A program made the translations under genes and the position numbers. This document shows positions 1 through 4,572 of a DNA stretch of 5,143 nucleotides, in pieces. The stretch comes from CAZOHN01 sp964579325. Its GTDB lineage: Bacteria; Pseudomonadota; Alphaproteobacteria; Rhodobacterales; Rhodobacteraceae. Location of the stretch: assembly GCA_964579325.1 (NCBI GenBank), contig CAZOHN010000243.1, positions 1 to 5,143 on the forward strand, read 5' to 3'. The stretch's first letter is position 1. Every line of letters starts with the position of its first letter. The notes beneath the pieces were generated by a model that saw only the letters and a list, made by a program, of their open reading frames with translations, was not told the DNA's origin and did not search any database.

Positions 1-203
1 ACCGCCTCGCGCACGCCCTTGCCCTTGTAGCGGGCCTTGTCGCCGTCGCGCTTCTCGACCGCCTCGTAGGCGCCGGTGGAGGCGCCCGAGGGCACCGCGG
101 CGCGGCCCATCGAGCCGTCTTCGAGGGTGACGTCGACCTCGACGGTGGGGTTGCCCCGGCTGTCGAGGATTTCGCGGGCGTGGATATCGACGATGGTGCT
201 CAT
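1..203 (-). CDS. eno: Enolase (phosphopyruvate hydratase), N-terminal part, cut by window edge
   Basis: Enolase is the cytosolic, Mg-dependent glycolytic enzyme that interconverts 2-phosphoglycerate and phosphoenolpyruvate. Only the first 67 codons are present; the gene continues past the left edge. The visible protein opens MSTIVDIHAREILDSRGNP and continues with TVEVDV, then AAVPSGASTGAYEAVEKRD. These are the highly conserved enolase N-terminal strands and the catalytic-loop SGAST motif, so the identification rests on near-universal family signatures. The ATG at 203-201 is the normal enolase start, and a G-rich ribosome-binding-like stretch (GGGGGA) lies about 10 nt upstream. The DMT transporter gene precedes it on the same strand with a 69-base spacer. 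That spacer holds a possible promoter, so eno may have its own transcript besides any read-through. No truncation or frameshift is seen in the visible part. Confidence 0.97.
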   Translation of the reverse strand, partial: MSTIVDIHAREILDSRGNPTVEVDVTLEDGSMGRAAVPSGASTGAYEAVEKRDGDKARYKGKGVREA

Positions 204-239
204 GGCGCTGGGGTCCCCCGGGGGTTGACGTTGCGGCGT

Positions 240-268
240 GCTATACCTGCGGTAGCGGTAACGGGAAA
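240..268 (-). promoter_or_regulatory. Putative sigma-70-type promoter of eno
   Basis: On the minus strand a TATAGC hexamer (240-245) resembles a -10 box at four of six positions. It is preceded, after exactly 17 bases, by TTTCCC (263-268), a poor -35 box (three of six). Transcription would begin near 233, giving a leader of about 30 nt before the enolase ATG. It is the most AT-containing stretch of a GC-rich spacer, which is why I list it. Two tandem copies of GCGGTA (plus-strand 249-254 and 255-260) lie inside the -35/-10 spacer. The call is from pattern only, and the -35 match is weak. Confidence 0.35.
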
Positions 269-272
269 GGGG

Positions 273-1151
273 TCAGCGTGACGCGCGGCGCAGGCGGGCT
301 TCGCGGATCATGGTGTAGAGCCCCGCGCCGACGACGAGGGCCGAACCGGCGAGGGTGGCGGCGTCGGGGCGTTCGCCCAGGACGGCGGCAGCGAGGAGAA
401 ACGCGAAGACGAGGCGGGGGTAGCGGAAGGGGGCGACCACGGCGACTTCGCCGATCCGCATGGCGAGCGTGATGGCGTAGTAGGCGAAGACGCCGATGGC
501 GACGGCGGCCAGCGTGAAGCCGAGGCCGGCGGGGGCGGCGGCGGGGGGCGTGCCGAGGGCGGCCATGAGGGCGAGGCCGGCGGGGATGAGGCTGGCGAAG
601 CCCCAGGCGGAGAGGTGCAGCGTGCCCACGTCGTCCGGGACCGCCCGGGTGGCGAGGTCGCGGGCGGAGAGGAGTACCATGCCGGCCACCGCGATGAGCG
701 CGCCCGCGCCGAAGCCGTCGCCCCAGGGGCGCAGGATGGTGAGGACGCCGGCGAAGCCGACCGCGATGGCGGTGGCGCGGCGCCAGCCCACGCGTTCGCC
801 CAGAAACAGCGCGCCGCCGAGGGTGACGAGGAGCGGGTTGGCCTGGATGATCGCGGTGAAGCTGGAGAGCGGCATGACCGAAAGTGCGGTGACGATGCAG
901 ACCGAGGCGCCCATTTCGGCGAGGTTGCGGATGACGACGGCGCGGCGCAGGAGCGTGGGGTGCAGGAGCCGCAGGCCCTGCCGGCGCAGCAGGATGGCGA
1001 AGAGGATCGTGCCGCCAAGCCCCAGGAGCGCCACGATCTGGCCGATGGGAAGCGTGGCGGAGGCCTTCTTGAGCAGGAGGTCCTCGAGCGCGAAGCCCGC
1101 CATCGAGGCCACCATCAGGAGGCTCGCCCGGAGATTGTCGGTTGTCGCCAT
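273..1151 (-). CDS. DMT-superfamily transporter with two EamA domains
   Basis: This is a 292-residue integral inner-membrane protein with about ten hydrophobic segments, the usual size and topology of the drug/metabolite transporter superfamily. Two EamA repeats are visible, at roughly residues 8-141 and 149-282. Each ends in the family signature: a helix running into LGER (residues 117-120, and LGERPD at 258-263), then a final glycine-rich helix (LAGSALVVGAGLYTMIRE in the second repeat). The N-terminus, with SMAGFALEDLLLKKA at 16-30, resembles alphaproteobacterial EamA proteins. The C-terminus is basic (REARLRRASR), as expected for a cytoplasmic tail. The substrate cannot be read from sequence; relatives export amino acids, nucleotides or other metabolites. 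The ATG at 1151 lies 9 bases after the stop of the Fur-family gene, so the two are probably co-transcribed. A purine-rich AAGAAGG in the end of that gene is too distant (about 17 nt) to be an ideal ribosome binding site, which suggests coupling. No terminator is seen after the stop. Confidence 0.93.
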   Translation of the reverse strand: MATTDNLRASLLMVASMAGFALEDLLLKKASATLPIGQIVALLGLGGTILFAILLRRQGLRLLHPTLLRRAVVIRNLAEMGASVCIVTALSVMPLSSFTAIIQANPLLVTLGGALFLGERVGWRRATAIAVGFAGVLTILRPWGDGFGAGALIAVAGMVLLSARDLATRAVPDDVGTLHLSAWGFASLIPAGLALMAALGTPPAAAPAGLGFTLAAVAIGVFAYYAITLAMRIGEVAVVAPFRYPRLVFAFLLAAAVLGERPDAATLAGSALVVGAGLYTMIREARLRRASR

Positions 1152-1160
1152 GTGCGGGCG

Positions 1161-1592
1161 TCAGCCGCCCTTCTTGAGGGGAACGGCGAAAAGCTCGAGC
1201 CGGTGGCCGACGATCCGGTAGCCGAGGCGCCGGGCTATGCGTTCCTGCAGGGCCTCGATCTCGGGGTCGACGAATTCGATGACCTGCCCGGTTTCCATGT
1301 CGATCAGGTGGTCGTGGTGGGCGCGTTCGGCATCCTCGTAGCGGGCGCGGCCGTCGCCGAAGTCGATCTTGTCGAGGATGCCGGCCTCGTCGAAGAGCTT
1401 GACGGTGCGGTAGACGGTGGCCAGCGAGATGCGCGGGTCGCGGGCGGCGGCGCGGGCGTGGAGATCTTCCACGTGGGGGTGGTCCTGCGACTCCTCCAGC
1501 ACCTCGGCGATGATCCGGCGCTGTCCGGTCATCCGCAGGCCCTTGCCTTCCAGCCGCTTGAGGATCGTCCTGGCCAACCCGGTCTCCGTCAT
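1161..1592 (-). CDS. fur: Fur-family metal-responsive transcriptional regulator (Fur/Mur type)
   Basis: The product is a 143-residue cytoplasmic DNA-binding repressor that senses a divalent metal. An N-terminal winged helix spans about residues 1-83 and includes RMTGQRRII (20-28) and the recognition helix ISLATVYRTVKLF (55-67). A C-terminal dimerisation and metal-binding domain follows. Likely metal ligands are His38/His40 in DHPHVEDLH, Glu86, the His92-His93-Asp94-His95 cluster, Glu113 and His130. The structural zinc CxxC of E. coli Fur is absent (LIDMETG replaces LICLDCG), and the protein has no cysteine. This is the pattern of alphaproteobacterial Fur/Mur proteins, which in rhizobia respond to manganese, so mur is an equally fair name. 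The start chosen is the ATG at 1592. The frame stays open upstream to about 1988, but that part is the shadow of the neighbouring gene, and family homology begins just after this Met. The upstream leader (1593-1647) has no strong ribosome binding site. The DMT transporter follows after 9 bases. Confidence 0.93.
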   Translation of the reverse strand: MTETGLARTILKRLEGKGLRMTGQRRIIAEVLEESQDHPHVEDLHARAAARDPRISLATVYRTVKLFDEAGILDKIDFGDGRARYEDAERAHHDHLIDMETGQVIEFVDPEIEALQERIARRLGYRIVGHRLELFAVPLKKGG

Positions 1593-1612
1593 CCCGTCAG
1601 GTATCGGGGTGT

Positions 1613-1646
1613 AGCGGCTTTCGCGCCTTGGGAAAAGACCGCCGCT
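1613..1646 (-). repeat. Short inverted repeat in the leader of the Fur-family gene
   Basis: Six-base arms (AGCGGC at 1613-1618 and GCCGCT at 1641-1646) could pair around a 22-base loop, between the stop of the exported unknown gene and the Fur-family start. There is no T-run after it, so it does not look like an intrinsic terminator. It overlaps a very weak promoter-like pair on the minus strand (TTTTCC at 1631-1636 and TACACC at 1608-1613, 17-base spacing). It may be chance in such GC-rich DNA. Confidence 0.2.
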
Positions 1647-1647
1647 G

Positions 1648-2688
1648 TCAGGGAGCGTCGGTGGCGGCGGCGAGGCAGGCGTCGAACCAGGGCGGGTCGG
1701 GCTGGACGCTGGCGCGACCTGCGCGGGCGAAGGCGAGGAGGTCGCCGTCGAAGCGGGCGCTGGTGCGGTAGGTTTCGGTCGGGATGAGGGTCTCGACGGG
1801 GCTGAGGCCGGTGGTGAAGGGCGGGCCTGAGGCGATGCCGATGGCGTAGTCGATGCTGACGAGGCAGAGGGTGGGGTCATCGGGGCAGAGCCGTTCGCAG
1901 AGCGCGCGGTGCGGGGCCATGGGCGGGGCGGCGGCGAGCCAGGCGCTGCGGGCGAGGCGGGGGCCGGGGACCTGCGGGTCCCAGGCATCGGAGGAGAGCG
2001 GCCACCAGAGCGCGCGGTCGGTCTCGCCGGGCCAGCCGAGCGCCATCAGGTCGTCCTCGGCGCGGGCGAGCCCGCCGGGTGGCAGGCGCAGTCCGTCGGG
2101 CAGTCCGGGGCTGCGCAGCGCACCGAGCGCGACCTGGGCGAGCGATCCGGTGTAGGGGCGAAGCTCGGGCGTGAGCAGGTACGCGAGCGATGCCTCGTAG
2201 TGGCCGAGGTTCACGAGAGTGGAGATGGCCGGGATCGCGGCGCGGAGTTCGCCGGCGGCGAGGGCGGCGGGCAGGGCGGTTTCGAGCATGTCGACCCTGG
2301 CGAGGTCGTCCAGCGCGGCGGCGAGGGGGAGGGACTCGGCGGCTATGGTGCGCCAGTTGCGGCCCGAGAGGCCGCGCGTCTCGTCGCGCAGGAGCGCGAT
2401 GCGGGCCTTGCGGTCGAGGGGTGCGGTGACGGCGGCGTGGAGGGGCGTGAGCGGGTCGAGCGTGCCGAGGAGAAGCTGGGCGGCGGTGTTGCCTTGCCGT
2501 GCGAGGGCGGCGAGGGCGGCGAGGGCCGCGGCGTCGTCGGTGCCCGCGAGCCAGAGGTCGCGGGCCTGCGTGAAGGCCGGGGCGTCGGCGCCGGGGATGA
2601 CGGTCTCGCCCGTGGCTGGGAAAGACGCGGCCGCGAGGGGTGCGGCCGCGAGCAGGCAGGCGGCAAGGAGCCGCCGCGCGGGGGTCAT
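1648..2688 (-). CDS. Exported protein of unknown function, Ala-rich, with four cysteines
   Basis: I do not recognise this 346-residue protein. It opens with a clear Sec-type signal: basic MTPARR, a hydrophobic run to about residue 20, and an AAAS-like signal peptidase I site near residues 20-23. It is therefore probably periplasmic. Residues about 40-80 (AALAALARQGNTAAQLLLG) look like a short Sel1/TPR-type helical repeat, and the middle of the protein is Ala/Leu-rich and probably helical. The C-terminal third is different. It has Trp-rich stretches (ALWWPLSSDAWDP, 226-238) and the only cysteines of the mature chain, at 264, 268, 275 and 338, which could form two disulfides in the periplasm. 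The ATG at 2688 overlaps the DUF533 stop codon as ATGA and has no good ribosome binding site, so translation is probably coupled to that gene. The two products may work together in the envelope, but this is inferred from position only. Confidence 0.85.
   Translation of the reverse strand: MTPARRLLAACLLAAAPLAAASFPATGETVIPGADAPAFTQARDLWLAGTDDAAALAALAALARQGNTAAQLLLGTLDPLTPLHAAVTAPLDRKARIALLRDETRGLSGRNWRTIAAESLPLAAALDDLARVDMLETALPAALAAGELRAAIPAISTLVNLGHYEASLAYLLTPELRPYTGSLAQVALGALRSPGLPDGLRLPPGGLARAEDDLMALGWPGETDRALWWPLSSDAWDPQVPGPRLARSAWLAAAPPMAPHRALCERLCPDDPTLCLVSIDYAIGIASGPPFTTGLSPVETLIPTETYRTSARFDGDLLAFARAGRASVQPDPPWFDACLAAATDAP
2501..2527. repeat. Tandem 9-base repeat, three copies
   Basis: GCGAGGGCG occurs at 2501-2509 and 2510-2518, and a copy with one change (GCGAGGGCC) at 2519-2527. 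On the minus strand it encodes the repeated Ala-Leu-Ala tripeptides near residues 54-62 of the exported unknown protein. The unit is a multiple of three, so copy-number change by slippage would keep the reading frame. Confidence 0.8.
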
Positions 2689-3710
2689 CCGTAGAGCGGG
2701 CGCTGGTTGAGATGCTCGTGGATCGCGTTCACCTGTTGCGGCTGGAGGCCCATCGCCTGCGCAAGGCTGTGCAGGTACTGCGCCTCGGCCTTGGTATCGA
2801 GGTCGATGCCCATGAGCGACATCATGTAGACCTTCTGTTCCATGCCGCGGGGCACGGCGCGGGCGAGGTCGGCGACGTCGACGGGCTTGCGTAGTTCGGC
2901 CTCGATGAAGCGTTTCTCGTCCGGCGTGGCGTCGCCGATGAAGTCGAGGATCTTCGCCTGTTCGCCCTCGTCGAGCCGGCCGTCGGACTTGGCGGCCTGG
3001 AGGATGGCGCGGAGGAGGACGGCGGCGGTGGCCTCTTCCTCGTCGGGGGTGGCGTCGTAGCGGGCGGCGGGTTCGGCCATGCCGGTGGCCTGCCTGCCTG
3101 CCGCTCCACTGGGTGCCTGCCGGCGCTTCGGCTGGCTACCGGCCGCCGGGCTACCTGCGTCCTTTCCGGCCTCAAGTGCCGCGCCGAGACCGCCGAGCAG
3201 GCCACCGAGGCCGCCGGCACCGGCGAGCTGGCCCAGGATGTCTTCAAGCCCGCCGCTCTGGCCGGAGGTCCTGCGGGCGGTTGCCTGCCGTGCGCTGCCG
3301 GGGCCGGTGGCGCCGGTGAGCTGGCCCAGAAGGTCGCCGAGGCCGCCGCCTGCGCCGCCGCTCCCGCCCGCGCCGCCGCCGAGGATCGAGCCGAGCATGT
3401 CCTCGATGCTGCCGCCCTGCGGGGCGGAGCTGCGGGTTGTGGTGCGTGCGGCGGGCTGCGAGGCGCCGCCGCCCTTGAGGACGGCATCCATCATGCCCTC
3501 GAGGCCGGTGCCGCCGGCCGACGCGGTGCGGCGGGTGGCGCCGTTGCCGGTGTGCTCGCCACCCAGCATCGCGCCCATGATGTCGCCGAGGCCGCCGCCT
3601 GCCGGGGCACTGCCCGCACTGGCGCTGCCGCCGCGCGTCATCATCGACTGCACGCCCTTGGCGACGATCACGCCCACGGCAACCTTGGTCAGTGTCTTCA
3701 TCATGCTCAT
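2685..3710 (-). CDS. DUF533 family protein (TerB-like C-terminal domain) with Gly-rich repeat region
   Basis: The product has 341 residues from the start chosen here. The C-terminal part (about 222-337) is a DUF533 domain, a helical fold related to tellurite-resistance TerB. It carries the acidic loop AAKSDGRLDEGEQAKIL (239-255), the conserved ELRKPVDVADLARAVP stretch and YMMSLMGIDLDTKAE. The E. coli relative YebE is annotated as an inner-membrane protein of unknown role. The N-terminus (5-24) is mildly hydrophobic and may anchor or associate with membrane. Residues 39-180 are low-complexity and Gly/Ala-rich, with five or six copies of a motif like GGLGDLLGQLTG. A basic linker (GSQPKRRQ) follows. 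An in-frame ATG exists 11 codons upstream (3743), but the ATG at 3710 is preferred: it has a strong GAGGGG site six bases upstream, and homologues begin at a similar MSMMKTL-type sequence. The stop overlaps the next gene as ATGA. No biochemical function is established for the family, and tellurite resistance should not be assumed. Confidence 0.9.
   Translation of the reverse strand: MSMMKTLTKVAVGVIVAKGVQSMMTRGGSASAGSAPAGGGLGDIMGAMLGGEHTGNGATRRTASAGGTGLEGMMDAVLKGGGASQPAARTTTRSSAPQGGSIEDMLGSILGGGAGGSGGAGGGLGDLLGQLTGATGPGSARQATARRTSGQSGGLEDILGQLAGAGGLGGLLGGLGAALEAGKDAGSPAAGSQPKRRQAPSGAAGRQATGMAEPAARYDATPDEEEATAAVLLRAILQAAKSDGRLDEGEQAKILDFIGDATPDEKRFIEAELRKPVDVADLARAVPRGMEQKVYMMSLMGIDLDTKAEAQYLHSLAQAMGLQPQQVNAIHEHLNQRPLYG
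3034..3600. repeat. Low-complexity Gly-rich coding repeats within the DUF533 gene
   Basis: This is the stretch encoding the disordered or repetitive N-terminal half of the DUF533 protein, with its linker. Copies of a roughly 13-residue unit are seen at residues 39-51 (GGLGDIMGAMLGG), 68-81 (TGLEGMMDAVLKGG), 99-112 (GGSIEDMLGSILGG), 122-134 (GGLGDLLGQLTGA) and 153-165 (GGLEDILGQLAGA), with a shorter one at 166-176. The protein repeats are clear. At DNA level they are diverged, with recurring gccgccg and gaggccg runs. They are separated by Ser/Thr/Arg/Gly-rich spacers of varied length. Confidence 0.7.
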
Positions 3711-3812
3711 GGCTGGCCCCCCTCGGCTCTGGCACTCATACACGCGGAGAGTGGCACAGGGGTGACGATTGACGAAGTGGGAAAAATCGGTCGGGCGCGT
3801 CAGAGGGGCGGC
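3711..3812. other. 102-base spacer between the EEP gene and the DUF533 gene
   Basis: Apart from the DUF533 ribosome binding site, this spacer holds a run of five T on the minus strand (plus-strand aaaaa at 3782-3786). There is no strong GC hairpin in front of it, so I do not call a terminator. A TATGAG hexamer near the 5' end of the DUF533 leader has no matching -35 box. The spacer is long enough for a promoter, and a separate transcript for DUF533 and its partner is likely, but no specific site can be supported. Confidence 0.4.
3717..3724 (-). promoter_or_regulatory. Ribosome binding site that fixes the DUF533 start
   Basis: On the minus strand GAGGGGGG lies six bases before the ATG at 3710. 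It supports that start over the ATG at 3743, for which no comparable site is visible. It is the best Shine-Dalgarno-like sequence among the genes of this window. Confidence 0.65.
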
Positions 3813-4538
3813 TCAGGCGGCGAGGACGTCGGCCCAGACGGGAAGGTGGTCGGAGGCGGCGCGGGCCGGTGCGGTGTCGTGCACGCCCGCGCCGTCGAGC
3901 GCAAGCGCGGCGCAGAGTGCGAGGCGGTCGAGATGCGCCATCGGGTGCAGGGCGTGGAACGACCGGCCGGGGGTGATGACGGAGTAGGCGGCCCCGAGGG
4001 GCTCCATCCCCTTGCGCAGCGACCATTCGTTGAAGTCGCCGAGGATCGCGGTGGGCATCGGCGCGCGGCCCGCCAGTTCGTCGCGGAGCGCGCGGAGCTG
4101 GCGGGTGCGGTCGCGGCGGAGAAGACCGAGGTGCACGGCGGCGAGGCGGAGGGGGCCGAGGGGGCTTGCGAGTTCGACGACAAGGCCGCCGCGCGGCTCG
4201 AACCCCGGCAGGGCGATGCGGCCCACCGCCCGCGCGGCGCGGCCGCGCCGGACGAGGACGGCGTTGCCGTGCCAGCCGAGACTCGGGCCGTCCGGGTCGA
4301 CTTCCACGAGATCGAAGTCGGTCGCGGTCTCGATCAGCGCGCGGGGCAGGGCGGCGGGACGGGGGCCGAGGCGGCGGTCGGCTTCCTGAAGGGCGACGAC
4401 ATCGGCGCCAAGGGCGTTGAGCACGTCGATCACGCGGCCGGGGCTGCGCCGCCCGTCGGGGCCGACGCATTTGTGCAGGTTGTAGCTGGCGAGGCGCAGG
4501 GAGGTCACGCCCTCAAGATAGGCGCCCGGCGGCGACAT
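3813..4538 (-). CDS. Endonuclease/exonuclease/phosphatase (EEP) family protein
   Basis: A metal-dependent phosphodiesterase-fold enzyme of 241 residues, typical for small bacterial EEP proteins. The motifs appear in family order: SYNLHKCVG (18-26, with Asn20), VALQEAD (48-54, with the metal-binding Glu52), GWHGNAVLV (88-96), VHLGL (135-139), ILGDFNEW (165-172, Asp168/Asn170), HLDRL (202-206), and the terminal SDHLPV (229-234) with the catalytic Asp-His pair. All expected catalytic residues are present, so it should be active. The substrate (nucleic acid, phospholipid head group or other phosphodiester) cannot be told from sequence. There is no signal peptide, so the protein is probably cytoplasmic. 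The start is uncertain: the ATG at 4538 gives an extra MSPPGAYLEG leader, while a GTG at 4508 would start two to five residues before the conserved LRLASYN. GAGGG lies too close to that GTG to be decisive. It is divergent from the YjdF-like gene, with only about 34-64 bases between starts. Confidence 0.92.
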   Translation of the reverse strand: MSPPGAYLEGVTSLRLASYNLHKCVGPDGRRSPGRVIDVLNALGADVVALQEADRRLGPRPAALPRALIETATDFDLVEVDPDGPSLGWHGNAVLVRRGRAARAVGRIALPGFEPRGGLVVELASPLGPLRLAAVHLGLLRRDRTRQLRALRDELAGRAPMPTAILGDFNEWSLRKGMEPLGAAYSVITPGRSFHALHPMAHLDRLALCAALALDGAGVHDTAPARAASDHLPVWADVLAA

Positions 4539-4572
4539 TGAAGCGGGGGCGGCGGATCAATACCTGTGAGTG
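4539..4572. promoter_or_regulatory. Compact divergent start region between the EEP and YjdF-like genes
   Basis: The two divergent genes are separated by only 34 bases (64 if the EEP gene starts at the GTG at 4508), and their promoters must overlap here or lie inside each other's coding sequence. On the plus strand TTGAAG (4538-4543) is a fair -35 box, but 17 bases downstream there is only TACCTG (4561-4566), a poor -10. On the minus strand TATCTT (4515-4520) could be a -10 box for a transcript starting close to the GTG at 4508. All are weak guesses. Confidence 0.25.

Noticed and set aside
496..1787. Long open frames on the plus strand (496-1221 and 615-1787, up to 390 residues)
   Set aside because: They lie antisense to the DMT and Fur-family genes. 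Their products are rich in Arg, Ala, Gly, Asp and Glu without any domain pattern, as expected from GC-rich DNA where antisense stops are rare.
1593..1988. N-terminal extension of the Fur-family protein (frame open up to about 1988)
   Set aside because: The extension is Pro/Ser/Ala-rich, overlaps the end of the exported-protein gene, and lies outside the conserved Fur region. The ATG at 1592 gives a normal 143-residue protein.
2650..2688. Lipoprotein signal (Leu-Ala-Ala-Cys at residues 8-11) in the exported unknown protein
   Set aside because: Only about two hydrophobic residues separate the arginines from this motif, too short for a lipoprotein h-region. The hydrophobic run continues beyond the Cys to a normal AxA-type site.
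3711..3743. Earlier ATG (3743) for the DUF533 protein
   Set aside because: It would translate through the strong ribosome binding site and add MYECQSRGGPA, which does not resemble the family N-terminus.
3766..3789. CGATT/AATCG inverted repeat near a T-run as a terminator after the EEP gene
   Set aside because: The stem is five bases, AT-containing, with a 14-base loop, and the T-run lies within the structure rather than after it.
3552..4541. 329-residue plus-strand open frame across the EEP gene and the DUF533 5' end
   Set aside because: It is antisense to two well-supported genes and of low-complexity composition (runs of Gly, Ala, Glu, Arg, His). The motif evidence on the other strand is decisive.
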